Source: Jiangella alba
Lineage (GTDB): Bacteria; Actinomycetota; Actinomycetes; Jiangellales; Jiangellaceae
Assembly (NCBI RefSeq): GCF_900106035.1
Contig: NZ_FNUC01000004.1
Coordinates: 2,790,001 to 2,854,000, forward strand
DNA length: 64,000 bases
Direction of reading: 5' to 3'
The translations under genes were made by a program, and so were the position numbers. Of the stretch, positions 39,301 to 48,200 are shown one piece after another. Each line of letters opens with the position of its first letter. The stretch's first letter is position 1. A model generated the notes under the pieces. That model was not told the DNA's origin. It did no database searches and saw nothing but the letters and a program-made list of their open reading frames with translations.

Positions 39301-39404
39301 GCGTGCACGTATCGAACATCCTGGCCAAGCTCGGCGCGTCCGGCCGCGGCGAAGCGGCCGCCATCGCCCACCGCGACGGGCTCCTCGACACTGCTGCCTC
39401 CTAG
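36312..39404 (+). CDS. Large ATP-binding LuxR-family regulator (LAL/AAA type)
   Basis: A 1030-residue regulator. An AAA/NTPase domain covers residues 20-330, with Walker A GGEAGIGKT at 51-59 and Walker B VVVLEDLQWADSPT. A long TPR-like helical region follows (about 370-950), and the C terminus is a LuxR-type HTH (LTVREHEVLRLVAAGRSNREIG). This MalT-like architecture is common for pathway-specific activators of secondary metabolism and sugar use. ATG 36312 has GAAGGAA upstream. Residues about 795-900 are unusually rich in Gly and Ala compared with the family. A hairpin follows the stop. Confidence 0.9.
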   Translation: MGLSVAGGRMNDVVIHVTRTVGLVGRERQLADLRQAYASACAGEPVTVLLGGEAGIGKTRLAEEFVAEVVAGGTRAVAGQSVPLDGEGPAFAPLVGALRGLHAEFGAQRLLELAGPGGDALAGLVPEVGVAPAEGPEGRGRLYEVVTSLFERVAAERPLVVVLEDLQWADSPTRDLLRFLVRGVRDAQLLFVVTYRSDELHRGHPLRPLLAELDRLRQVHRIELPRLDADEVVLQLRELLGRPPERSHVDRIVRRSEGIPFFVEELAYADDCGDLPGSLRDLLLVRVEPLSEETQRLLRLMSAAGNRVDHSVLEFVAGEQTGPLETALREAVSAGVIVVDGDGYAFRHALLREALHADMLPGEHARMHARYAQALEAHPELMPSTPTAAEVAHHWYSAHDVERAFAWSLTAAAELVRSYAHATAQQLLERALELWDQVAEPERVAGSDRLELLIRAATEAYAAGETERTLSLVKEGLRLVDRSADPVRAGWLLAHLGSVKNRLGRPGAIEALMEARELIPAEPSVQRAEALDWLAIMLMLDWRFAESLEVADETERVAKAVGLDRLVASAQITRGTAWVHMGDAEKALDELRQAGPTATAGPDHLHRYFVNLSDAYTLLGRYRDAVDVATEGYEHARRRGRKRTTGVVLAGNAAEPMLALGDWERAERMIERGLELVPPPNHERHMIGLRAWLVLWRGDVTTAAAAVDRLRAGMTRRVVLPQDGRLVARLEADVALAQGDAERAWSAVTAEVGPSADAAVPGYDLPLAFAGAQALGERVRAAGAGVNGRDGAGPADGDGGAAEGFAADAAWLRALVAQASRGWPVGVWTVLVEAELASAGAAWADGADGGGATAAGRPDVGGAGAGAARAGGAGAEVAAWEQALAALQAAEGPVHLVPYAGFRLGQALVGAGRRDDALDVLRQAAAAADSLGAGLYRGWIGAFSKQAQLPLVSGVPGPAAAPSGLTVREHEVLRLVAAGRSNREIGEELFISAKTASVHVSNILAKLGASGRGEAAAIAHRDGLLDTAAS

Positions 39405-39424
39405 CGCCCGCCGTCGTGCCCCGC

Positions 39425-39448
39425 GGGCTGGTGGCCGGCTACCAGCCC
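39425..39448 (+). terminator. Hairpin after the LuxR-type regulator
   Basis: GGGCTGGT (39425-39432) pairs perfectly with ACCAGCCC (39441-39448) around an 8-base loop, 20 bases after the stop codon. Confidence 0.5.
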
Positions 39449-39469
39449 GTCGGAAGCAGCCGGATGCCG

Positions 39470-39810
39470 GGGAAGCGGCCCGACAGCCGGCAGCAGCCGG
39501 ACGGCTGGCGCAGCCCAACAGCGGGGAGCAGCCGGGCAGCCGGGAGCAGCCGGACGGCCGGGAGCAGCCGGACGGCCGGGAGCAGCCGGACGGCCGGGAG
39601 CGGCCGGACGGCTGGGAGCGGCCGGACGGCTGGCGCAGCCCACCAGCGGGGAGCGGCCGGACAGCCGACGCAGCCCGAGGGCGGGGAGCGGCCGGGCAGC
39701 CGGGAGCAGCCCAACAACGGGCAGCGGCCGGACGGCCGGGAGCAGCCGGACGGCTGGCGCAGCCCGACGGTGGGGAGCAGCCGGACAGCGGGCAGCGGGA
39801 GCGGCCGCCG
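39470..39810. repeat. GC-rich minisatellite with an 18-bp core unit
   Basis: Five tandem units of GGGAGCAGCCGGACGGCC run from 39542 to 39631; the first three are identical and the last two carry A-to-G and C-to-T changes. Diverged units, with interruptions such as TGGCGCAGCCCACCAGCGG, extend to about 39810. The array occupies most of the 490-base gap 39405-39896. Several frames stay open through it only because the unit length is a multiple of three. I see no gene in it. Confidence 0.8.
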
Positions 39811-39896
39811 ACGGTCAGACGGCCGGTGACCGTTCGTCGAGCCGGCGGCAGAGGTCGCCGGGTCGCGCCCGACGGCTCAGCGGCTCGCGGCTGGGC

Positions 39897-40483
39897 TCAG
39901 TCCTCCGGGAAGTACGGCGCGACAGCCTCGGCGATCGCCTGAGCGGTGTCACACATGCCCTCGGCGCCGGCGGACTCGACCGTCGCCAGTTCCACGCTGA
40001 CCGAGTCGTCGCCTCGGCTGAACTCCACCAGGCAGCCGACACCGGGCGCCTCGAGGACACTGGCATCACGACCGTCGACGGTGGTTCCGTCACCGCTGAC
40101 CTCGGTGTCGGCGGAGAACTTCACCGAGGTGGTGATGTCCTCGTTGTCGGCGCGGTCGATCATGCATTCGACCAGCGAAGGGTCGTTGAAGGGTTTCAGT
40201 TCGTCGACCGGGACCGGCAGTTCGGCGACCGGGATCGCCCCGCAGACCTGCTCGGCAGTGATGTCGCTCTGATCAGCCGGGATCACCGTTGCCCCCGTCA
40301 GCTCAATGGCGTCGCCGGAACGTCCTCGGCGCCGCCGGTCTGCTCCTCGGCCCCGCCCTCGGCCCCGTCCTCGGCGCCGGCCGACGGGCTCGTCCCGTCC
40401 ACGCCGCCCGTGTCGTCACCACATGCGGACAAAGTGCAGAGCGCTGCCAGTACGGCGGCCGCGATCGTCATCCTTCGTGTCAT
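39897..40483 (-). pseudogene. Frameshifted DUF3558-like lipoprotein gene
   Basis: From ATG 40483 a lipoprotein signal is read (MTRRMTIAAAVLAALCTLSAC, lipobox LSAC) followed by a Gly/Glu/Asp-rich linker, and then a stop at 40298. The continuation is in another frame: around 40310 it becomes SGDAIELTGATVIPADQSD and runs on as an acidic domain with four spaced Cys residues (VCGAIP, LVECMIDRA, VGCLVEF, GMCDTAQ) to 39897. Signal, linker and a DUF3558-like domain should be one protein of about 195 residues. A single indel at 40305-40325 would join them. Either a real inactivating shift or a sequence error. A CGTGTCATGACACG palindrome covers the start codon. Confidence 0.6.
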
Positions 40484-40609
40484 GACACGCGACTATGACA
40501 GCCCCGACGACTCTGCGTCGCGCTCACCTGCGGCGGGCGCGTGAACGTTGCGACAACAGGCGGCACCGGCGCCGGGCTCGGGCACCGGTCCGGCACCGCC
40601 GTCGTCAGG

Positions 40610-41380
40610 TCAGATGGCCGGTGACTGCTCGTCGCGCCAGCGGCAGAGGCCGCCGTCGCCGGGTGGAAGGGTGGCGGCGTGGGCCTCGGAGTCGGACTCG
40701 GGCCGGTAGCCCAGCTCGGCCACCGCGTTGGCGTAGGAGAACACGCCCCGAGTGTTGGCCGACACCCCGAAATAGCAGCCGTACCGGACGTCCGCCGCCA
40801 GCGCCGAGCGCACCAGCAGCCGCAGGTCGCCGGGGGAGAGCCAGCCCAGCAGGTTGCCGGTGTCCAACGGCTTCGGCAGCACTCCGCCCAGCCGCAGGCA
40901 CACCACCGACGGCCCGCCGCCGTCGGCGACGGTGCGGGCGTAGGCCTCCGCGAACGCCTTGCTGGCGCCGTACGTGCAGCACGGCCGCACCGGCCACTCC
41001 GGGTCGACGAGACCACCGTCGGGCCGGGCGGCGGAGACGTAGCCGCCCATCGCGTGCACCGAACTGGCCAGCACCACCCGCCGCACCCCCGCCCGCCACG
41101 CCGCGTCCAGCAGCGTCACGACGGCGTCGGCGTTGGGCCCGCGCAGCTGCGGCCACGACGCGCCGGGCGACGGGTTGGCGGCCAGGTGCACGACGGCGTC
41201 CATCCCCTCGACCGCCGCGGCGGTGAACGAGGGGTCGGCGAGGTCGCCGACCCGCACGTCGGCGCCGTCCCAGCCGGTGACCGGACGGGTGTCGACGGCG
41301 CGCACGGAGACGCCGTCCAGCCCGGGCCGGAGCATCCCTCCGACATTCCCGGCCGCGCCGGTCACGAGCACCGCGGTCAT
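40610..41380 (-). CDS. NAD-dependent epimerase/dehydratase, uronate dehydrogenase-like
   Basis: A 256-residue extended SDR. The NAD motif is VTGAAGNVG (6-14), with ASSVHAMGGY and the catalytic YGASK (Tyr137, Lys141). The later motifs CLRLGGVLPKP, LLGWLSPGDL and SANTRGVFSYANAVAELGY correspond in order to those of Pseudomonas and Agrobacterium uronate dehydrogenase, which oxidises galacturonate or glucuronate to the aldarolactone. The following upstream gene on the strand encodes a sugar-acid dehydratase, seven bases apart, which fits. ATG 41380 was chosen; GTG 41386 is possible. Substrate not proven. Confidence 0.75.
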   Translation of the reverse strand: MTAVLVTGAAGNVGGMLRPGLDGVSVRAVDTRPVTGWDGADVRVGDLADPSFTAAAVEGMDAVVHLAANPSPGASWPQLRGPNADAVVTLLDAAWRAGVRRVVLASSVHAMGGYVSAARPDGGLVDPEWPVRPCCTYGASKAFAEAYARTVADGGGPSVVCLRLGGVLPKPLDTGNLLGWLSPGDLRLLVRSALAADVRYGCYFGVSANTRGVFSYANAVAELGYRPESDSEAHAATLPPGDGGLCRWRDEQSPAI

Positions 41381-41387
41381 GCGCACC

Positions 41388-42524
41388 TCACCAGTTCGTC
41401 AGCGATCCGTCGGGACGACGGTAGCGGGGCGGCGGCCCCAGCTCGCCGGCCGCCGCGCGGCGCGCCGCCGCCAGGTCGACCTCCACGCCGAACCCGGGAC
41501 CGTCGCCGGGCCGGACGGCGCCGGCGGAGACCAGCGGCCCGGCCGGCACCAGCGGGTCGTCGGCCCAGCCGTGCGGGTGGCCCTGCTCCTGCACGCTGAC
41601 GTTCGGCAGCGTGACGTTGAAGTGGGCCGACGCCGCCGTGCAGACCGGGCCGAGCGGGTTGTGCGTGGCGATCTGGATGTGGTGCGCCTCGGCCAGTGCG
41701 GCGATCTTCCGGCCCTGGGTGAGCCCGGTGTTGGCGAGGTCGATGCGGGCGTGGTCGACGAGGTCGCCCTCGAGCAGCGGCCGGAACTCCCACAGCGTCG
41801 TCAGTTGCTCGCCGGCCGCCAGCGGCACCGCGGTCCGCGCCCGCAGCGTCCGGTAGGCGTCGAGGTTCTCCGCCCGCAGCGGGTCCTCGACGAAGAACGG
41901 CCGGGCCGGCTCGATCTCGCGGCAGAAGACGGCCGCCTCGGCCGGGTCCAGCCGGGTGTGCACGTCGACCAGCAGCTCGACGTCGTCGCCGAGGGCGTCG
42001 CGCAGGCCGTGGAAGACGGCGATGTTCTCGCGCAGCGTCGCGCGCGGCTCCAGCACCGGCTCGGCCGGCGGCTGCAGCCCGATGCGCAGGTGCCGCCAGC
42101 CCTGCCCGGCCAGCTCGTGCGCGTGGTCGAGGTACTCCGCCAGCCCTCGCCCCTGCACGTGCACGTAGGCGGGGACGTGCTCGCGGACGGCGCCGCCGAG
42201 CAGCTCGTGGACGGGGACGCCGAGCGCCTTGCCGCGCAGGTCCCACAGCGCGAGGTCGATGCCGGCCGCGGCCGCCGCGACGTCGCCGACGGCGGGGAAG
42301 AAGCCGCCGCGCAGGAACAGCTGTGACAGCTCCTCGATGCGGTGCGCCTCGGTTCCCACGGCGAGTGCGGCGAAGTCGGCCAGCGCGCCGAGCACGGCCC
42401 GCGGCCGCGACCGCATGCCGACCTCGCCCAGCCCGTGCAGGCCGGCGTCCGTGTGCACGACGACCAGCAGGTACGTCCCGGTTCCGGTGGCGATGACCAG
42501 CGGTTCGACCTCGGTGATCCTCAT
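41388..42524 (-). CDS. Enolase-superfamily sugar-acid dehydratase (galactonate/mannonate dehydratase-like)
   Basis: A 378-residue mandelate racemase/muconate-lactonizing-type enzyme. Mg2+ ligands lie in LLVDVHTRLD, FFVEDP and AAGEQ, and the barrel continues to a His in ATHNPLGPV, the arrangement of D-galactonate and D-mannonate dehydratases. Such enzymes remove water from an aldonate or aldarate to give a 2-keto-3-deoxy acid. ATG 42524 gives the normal family N terminus (MRITEVEPLVI); ATG 42548 would add eight residues. It probably forms an operon with the uronate dehydrogenase-like gene and is divergent from the SDR. Confidence 0.85.
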   Translation of the reverse strand: MRITEVEPLVIATGTGTYLLVVVHTDAGLHGLGEVGMRSRPRAVLGALADFAALAVGTEAHRIEELSQLFLRGGFFPAVGDVAAAAAGIDLALWDLRGKALGVPVHELLGGAVREHVPAYVHVQGRGLAEYLDHAHELAGQGWRHLRIGLQPPAEPVLEPRATLRENIAVFHGLRDALGDDVELLVDVHTRLDPAEAAVFCREIEPARPFFVEDPLRAENLDAYRTLRARTAVPLAAGEQLTTLWEFRPLLEGDLVDHARIDLANTGLTQGRKIAALAEAHHIQIATHNPLGPVCTAASAHFNVTLPNVSVQEQGHPHGWADDPLVPAGPLVSAGAVRPGDGPGFGVEVDLAAARRAAAGELGPPPRYRRPDGSLTNW

Positions 42525-42572
42525 CGGCAGCCCCAGCTCGTTATCCATATGGTGATAGTGTCATGCTGATGA

Positions 42573-42587
42573 TGCACTAGTTGTGCA
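42573..42587. promoter_or_regulatory. Inverted repeat in the divergent promoter region
   Basis: TGCAC-TAGTT-GTGCA has perfect 5-base arms and lies midway between the divergent dehydratase (42524) and SDR (42605) starts, so it is a candidate shared operator. No regulator gene is adjacent. Confidence 0.4.
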
Positions 42588-42604
42588 GGTTTGAGGAGGT
42601 CGGG

Positions 42605-43342
42605 GTGTCCGGACGCGGTGTCCTGCTCATCGGTGCGTCGTCGGAGATCGGCCGGGCCATCGCCGACCGGTTCGCCGCCTCCGGCGACACCGTCGTCGGC
42701 GTCAGCGTCCAGCCGCTCGAGCATCCGTCGCTGGCCGCGCATCTGGAAGCCGACTGCACCACGGCCACCGGCGCCCGCCACGTCGTCGACGCGGTGCTGG
42801 AGCGGGCCGGGAGTCTCGACGTCATCGTGCCGGCGGCCGCGGCCCAGCCGACGGCGCCGCTGACCGACACCACCGACGAGCAGTGGCAAGCCGCCCTCGG
42901 CGCCGTGCTGACGACGGCGTTCCAGGTCTGCAAGCAGGGCCTCCCGCACCTCGCCCCGGGGTCGTCGATCGTCGCGGTGTCGTCGGTGAACGGACGGGTC
43001 GCGTCGCCGTGGCTGCCCGCGTACGCCGCCGCGAAGGCGGGCCTGGAAGGGCTGGTCCGCCAGCTCGCGCTCGACTACGGCCCGCGCGGGGTGCGGGTCA
43101 ACGCCGTGGTGCCGGGCCTGATCACGACCGACGCCGACGACCGGCCGGGGCTCGCGGAGGGCTACCCGCTGTGCCGCACCGGCCGCCCGGCCGAGGTGGC
43201 CGAGGTGGCGTACTTCCTGGCGAGCCCGGCCGCCTCGTTCGTCACCGGCGTGGCGCTGCCGGTCGACGGAGGCCTGACCATCTCCAGCCCGTCGGCGTTC
43301 GCCCGGCCCGAGATGAGGGCCCGGTTCCTGCCACCGGTATGA
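42605..43342 (+). CDS. Short-chain dehydrogenase/reductase
   Basis: A 245-residue classical SDR. The cofactor motif is GASSEIG (10-16), the catalytic Ser is in VAVSSVNG, and the active-site YAAAK is Tyr140/Lys144. It lacks the usual NNAG motif, having PAAAA in that place. The GTG start has a GAGGAGGTC ribosome site. The location in a sugar-acid locus suggests oxidation of a sugar, keto acid or uronate derivative. It is followed by a methionine aminopeptidase-like gene 18 bases on. Confidence 0.88.
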   Translation: MSGRGVLLIGASSEIGRAIADRFAASGDTVVGVSVQPLEHPSLAAHLEADCTTATGARHVVDAVLERAGSLDVIVPAAAAQPTAPLTDTTDEQWQAALGAVLTTAFQVCKQGLPHLAPGSSIVAVSSVNGRVASPWLPAYAAAKAGLEGLVRQLALDYGPRGVRVNAVVPGLITTDADDRPGLAEGYPLCRTGRPAEVAEVAYFLASPAASFVTGVALPVDGGLTISSPSAFARPEMRARFLPPV

Positions 43343-43351
43343 TAATACCGG
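43334..43351 (+). promoter_or_regulatory. Perfect inverted repeat over the SDR stop and next ribosome site
   Basis: CCGGTAT-GATA-ATACCGG has 7-base perfect arms. It includes the SDR stop codon (43340-43342) and abuts the GGAGG ribosome site of the next gene. It may be an operator of the GntR/FCD kind or an RNA hairpin that modulates translation. Confidence 0.45.
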
Positions 43352-43360
43352 AGGTACCTG

Positions 43361-44125
43361 ATGATCGAACTGAAGACGCCGGCCGAGATCGCGAAGATGC
43401 GCGCGGCCGGCCGGCTCGTCGCCCAGATCCTGGCCGAACTGCGCACCATGGTCCAGCCCGGCGTGAACCTGCTCGACATCGAGCATCGCGCGCGTGAGCT
43501 GATCGCGGCCGGCGGCGGCGTCTCCTGCTACTGGGACTACGCGCCGTCGTTCGGCAATGGGCCGTTCCGCAACGTGATCTGCCTGTCGCTGAACGACGCC
43601 GTGCTGCACGGCCTGCCGCACGACGCCACGTTGCGCGACGGCGACCTGCTCAGCCTCGACCTCGCGGTGGAGCTGGACGGCTGGGCCGGCGACAGCGCGA
43701 TCAGCGTCGTCGCGGGGACGCCGCGCGACGACGACCTGCGGCTGATCCGGTCGACGGAGGAGGCGCTCGACGCGGCCATCGCGGCGGCCCGGCCCGGCGG
43801 CCGCCTCGGCGACGTCTCGCACGCCATCGCCGAGGTGGCCCGGGCCTACGGCTACACCCCCAACGGGGAGTTCGGCGGCCACGGCATCGGCCGCACCATG
43901 CACGAGGACCTCGCCGTCCCCAACCTCGGCCGGCCCGGCCGCGGGTACCCACTGCGACCGGGCCTCACGTTCGCCGTCGAGCCGTGGTTCGCCGCCGGCA
44001 CCAGCCGCATCGTCTACGACCCGGACGGCTGGACCATCCGCTCGGCCGACGGGTCGCGGACGGCGCACAGCGAGCACACCATCGCCATCACGCCCGACGG
44101 GGTCGAGGTGCTGACGGCGCCCTGA
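43361..44125 (+). CDS. Methionine aminopeptidase-like protein (M24 family)
   Basis: A 254-residue type I MetAP. All five metal ligands are present (Asp100, Asp111, His174, Glu207, Glu238), and so is the substrate His83. The CGGAGGTACCTG ribosome site is strong. The housekeeping map gene of actinobacteria normally lies with secY-adk, so this is likely an extra copy. Its location in a sugar-acid locus next to an SDR is odd. It could serve local N-terminal processing, or act as a pita-bread peptidase on another substrate. Confidence 0.85.
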   Translation: MIELKTPAEIAKMRAAGRLVAQILAELRTMVQPGVNLLDIEHRARELIAAGGGVSCYWDYAPSFGNGPFRNVICLSLNDAVLHGLPHDATLRDGDLLSLDLAVELDGWAGDSAISVVAGTPRDDDLRLIRSTEEALDAAIAAARPGGRLGDVSHAIAEVARAYGYTPNGEFGGHGIGRTMHEDLAVPNLGRPGRGYPLRPGLTFAVEPWFAAGTSRIVYDPDGWTIRSADGSRTAHSEHTIAITPDGVEVLTAP

Positions 44126-44138
44126 CGGCACCGGCCGG

Positions 44139-45278
44139 TCAGCGCTCGACGACGGCGGCACGGACCTTGTCCTCGTCGACCACCACGCCGAGGCCGGGCC
44201 CGTCGGGCAGCAGGTACGCGTCGGGCTCGGCGACGATCGGCTCGGCCAGCAGGACGTTGGCCAGCTCGACCGTCCCCGGCGCGTACTCGAAGTACGGTGC
44301 GTTGTCCGCCGCCGCGGCGACGTGCAGGCCTGCGGCCAGCGCCAGCCCGAGCGCCGCCGAGTGGTGCGGCAGGATCGGCCGGTACGCGGTGTTGACCAGC
44401 GTCGCGATGGCGTTGCCCTCGGTGATGCCGGTGCGGCCGATGTCGGGCTGGTAGAGGTCCAGCGCGTCGACGGCCAGCCAGTCGGCCACCTCGTAGCGGT
44501 GCCGGTGCGCCTCGCCGGCGGCGATGGGCAGGTCGGCGGCGGCCGCGAGCGCGGCGTACCCGCGGGCGTGCTCGGCCGGCAGCGCCGACTCGAGGAACCA
44601 CGCGCCGCGGGCCGCCAGTTCGCGGGCCAGCCGCAGCCCGGACGCGCCGTCGAGCCGGCAGTGCACGTCGACGGCGAACGCGGCCTCCGGCAGCACGGCC
44701 GCCGCGCGGTCGAACACCGCCAGCGCCTCGTCGACGTCCGGCCCGAGGTGCAGCTTGAACCGGCGCACACCGTCGGACCAGTGCCGCCGGAACTCCTCCG
44801 GCGTGGTCGCCGTGCCGGTGGCGGTGAGGTAGCTGGGGATCCGCCGCTGGAACGCCCCGCCGAGCAGCGACGCGACCGGCAGCCCCGTCGCCCGCCCGAG
44901 CAGGTCCCACAGCGCGATGTCGACGGCGGCCAGCGCGTCGGCCTGGTGGCCGCCGAGGTGGCCGCGCTCGCGCATCAGCTCGCCCAGCCGGAACCGCAGC
45001 GGCCGCACGTCGGCCGCGTCGGCGCCGAGCAGCGCCGGGGTGAGCAGATCCTCGACGATGGCGGCGACGACTCGCGGTCCGACCGGCACCAGCGCCTCGC
45101 CCCAGCCGACCAGCCCGTCAGTCGTCTCGATGCGGACGAACACCGTCTCGCGGCTGGGCGAGTAGATGGTCGGCCGATCGTGCGGCGCCTGGTAGTCCGG
45201 GCCGCCGCGGCCGGGCGTGCCGTCCAGCTCGAGCCGGAGCGGGAACGCCTCGACCGCCGCGATCACCATGCTCTTCAC
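44139..45278 (-). CDS. Enolase-superfamily sugar-acid dehydratase/racemase
   Basis: A 379-residue mandelate racemase-type enzyme with strand-2 RFKLHLG (Lys-x-His in place of Lys-x-Lys), Mg2+ ligands in FAVDVHCRLD, FLESALP and AAGEAHRHRYE, and the late motif QPDIGRTGITEGNA followed by PHHSAALGLALAAG. It is closely related to the enzyme at 58979-60148. The GTG 45278 has GGAG six bases upstream; GTG 45296, overlapping the upstream stop, is the alternative. It is the last gene of the transport and exported-enzyme operon. The substrate is unassigned. Confidence 0.84.
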   Translation of the reverse strand: MKSMVIAAVEAFPLRLELDGTPGRGGPDYQAPHDRPTIYSPSRETVFVRIETTDGLVGWGEALVPVGPRVVAAIVEDLLTPALLGADAADVRPLRFRLGELMRERGHLGGHQADALAAVDIALWDLLGRATGLPVASLLGGAFQRRIPSYLTATGTATTPEEFRRHWSDGVRRFKLHLGPDVDEALAVFDRAAAVLPEAAFAVDVHCRLDGASGLRLARELAARGAWFLESALPAEHARGYAALAAAADLPIAAGEAHRHRYEVADWLAVDALDLYQPDIGRTGITEGNAIATLVNTAYRPILPHHSAALGLALAAGLHVAAAADNAPYFEYAPGTVELANVLLAEPIVAEPDAYLLPDGPGLGVVVDEDKVRAAVVER

Positions 45279-45292
45279 CTGGTACTCCGTCC

Positions 45293-48200
45293 TCACTGCG
45301 CGGGCACGACGGGCTCGAAGCGGGCCGCGTCGGCACGATGGTGGCCGCTGTTCTGCGCGGCCAGCCGGACCGCCGCGGTCGCGGGGTCCAGGTCAACGAT
45401 GGCCAGAGGACGCCAGTCGGCGCCACCCTCTTGCTGGTCGACGACGACGGTCTCCTCGCCGCCGGCGGTGGCGACGGTGTAGACGGCCGCCCGGGTGGTG
45501 GTCGGGTTCGTCGGGTACCAGACGCTCACCCGGTAGCGGCCGGCCGCCGCCAGGTCCGGGGTCCAGGTGGCGATCGAGCCGCTGCCGCCGCCGCTGACCC
45601 GGGTCCGCCCGCCGTCGTGGCCGGGCAGGCTGCTCGGCGTCCAGACACCCTCCTCGGCGTAGCCGGGGTCGTCGGGTCCGACGATCGCGGCGGCGGCCGG
45701 GTCCGGCGTCCCGACGGCGACCGCGAGCGCCGCCCGCGTCCCGGCGGCGTGCAGCGCCAGCTCGTGCAGGGTTCCGGCGACGGCGCCGGCGGGCGCGGTC
45801 AGCGCGAACGACACCTCCGCCGCCGCACCGCCGGCGAGGTCGACCGGCAGCTCGGCCGGCGCCACGGTCCAGCCGGCCGGGGCGGCCACCCGCGCCGTGC
45901 CCTGCACCGGCGTGCCGTCCGGGGCGCGCAGCGTCGCCGTCAGCGTCGTCGTCCCGCCGGGCCCGGCGACGTCGGCCGCCGCCAGCGCGGACACCGCCGG
46001 CACGGCCGCGGCCTGGTCGACCGGCTGGAACCGGGCGGCGTCGATGCGGTGGAAGCCGGGGTTGCGCACGATCGCCCGCACGTAGCCGTCCGAGCCGGCG
46101 GTGAACCGGTACCGGCCGAGCGTCCGCCAGCCGTTGGCGTCCTGCTGCTGGTCGACGACGATCTCCTCCTCGCCGTCGGCGTGGTGGACGACGTAGACGG
46201 CTTCACGCGTGGTGGCCGGGTTCGTCGGGTACCAGACGGCGACGTCGTAGACGCCGTCGGCGGGCAGCTCCGGCCGCCAGGTCGCGGTGCCGCCGTAGCG
46301 CTCCTCCTCGTTGTACCGCGTGGCCGTGCCGTTCCAGCCGGCCAGCGTGCTGGCCAGCCACCAGCCGGTCTCGACGTAGCGCGGCCACGGGTCGGCGTCG
46401 TCGACGATGATGTCGGTCCCGGCCAGCCGCACGGTGACGCCGCGCTCGCCCACGCCGTCGGCGGCGACGGTGATCCGGTGGGTGCTGCCCGGCGCGGCGC
46501 CCGCGGCGGAGGTGACCGTGACGGTGTACTCGCGTTCCTCGCGCCCGGGGACGTCGAAGCCGACCTCCGTCGCCGACGCCTGCCAGCCGGCCGGCGCCGT
46601 CACCCGCAGCGTGCCCGACCGCGGCAGCGGCCCGCGGTTCAGCACCGCGATGGTCAGCTCGGACGTGTCGCCGGGCGCCGTCAGCTCCGCCGGAGCGGCG
46701 GTCAGCGCGGTCAGCTTCAGCGGCGCCAGCACCTCGACGGCGGACGGCGTCAGCTCGGCGCTCCCGCCGGTCCAGGTGGCCGTGCCCGCCAGCTCGACCG
46801 TCCCGCTCGCGGTCGCCGGCGCGGTGACGTCGAACGTCCAGTCCGCGAACCCGCCGGCCGGCACCGTCGCCGGCACGTCGCCCACAGGCGTCGCCGTCCA
46901 CCCGGACGGCACCGTCAGCGCCACCGCGGCGCCGGCCAGCTCGCCCGACCCCGCCCGCACCCGGGCCCGGACCCGTACGACGTCGCCCGGGGTGGTGTCG
47001 GGCGCCGCCGACAGCTCTCCGGCGGCCACGGCGCCGGGCGGCAGCACGCCGGTCACCGAGACCGGCAGCCGCAGCGTGTGCTCGGCCGTCGTCAGTGCAC
47101 CGGACCCGACGCGGTAGGTGAACGGTGTGGTCAGGCCATCGACCGGGATGGTCCACTCGTACGGGAACACCTTGGTCGGCGCCTGCTGCCACTCGCCGTC
47201 GCCGAGTGCGAAGGACAGCTCGGCCACCGGCTCCTCGACGTCGGCCTGCACGTAGGCGTCGTAGCCGGAGCGGTCCGGCCGGACCAGCAGCATCGCCCGC
47301 ACCAGGCCGTCGTTCGCGGCCGGGTCGAGGTACTCGTCGTGGTGGCTGTCCGGGCCGCGGTCGGCGGCGTCGGACGTCCAGTGCCACGGCACGTCGATGT
47401 CGACGTCGCGCACCACCAGAGCGGCGTGCCCCTTTGCCGGGACCGTCGTCGTGACCCGGCCGCCGCGCAGTGTCGCCGCGCCGCGGAGGCCGTCGCCGCT
47501 GAGCACCTCGACCCGGTTGCGGGCCCGCCGCGGCAGCCCCGAGCCCGCGGTGGCGACGTCGACGGTGACCCGCTCGTCGGTGTCGCTCTCGTTCGTCAGG
47601 CTGATGTAAAGACTGCCGTTGCCGACCGCCGTCAGCCAGTTGACCTGCGGGTTGTCCAGCACCACCAGCCCCTTCGGGAAGTACGGCCAGACGCCGTCCT
47701 CGCCGTGGAAGGTGCCGGGCGCGTGCCCGAAGGTCGAGTACTTGAAGAAGACGTAGTTGGTCTCGAACTGGCGCGGGAAGTCGATCTGTCCGCCGGAGCG
47801 GGTCTGGTGCTCGGTGATGAGGTAGTCCAGCGCCAGCCCCAGCTGGCCCGGGATGTGGTGGAAGAAGATCGTGCTCACCCCGGGCGGTCCCTGGTAGGGG
47901 AAGTCCGGCGCGAGCTGCGTGACGGTGAACTGGCGGTTGTAGTAGCCGGGGTAGTTGGTGAACCGGCCGACCACCAGGTTGTGCGCCACGTCGCGGAACA
48001 GGTCGTCGCCGGTGTGCCGGGCCAGCCGCAGGAAGAACGGCGCCCACGCCGGGATCCAGGTGAAGCCGCCGCCCGGGTTCACTCGGCCGGCCGCCACCTT
48101 GTACGTCGACAGCTGCTCGAACGTGGCGCCGCTGGTCGACACCATCCAGGCCGGGACCTCCTCGGACTCCACCGTCGTCGTGGGGTAGTCCGGCATGATC

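Noticed and set aside
39470-39810. Possible CRISPR array
   Set aside because: The repeats are contiguous with no unique spacers of constant length, and no cas genes are near. It is a minisatellite.
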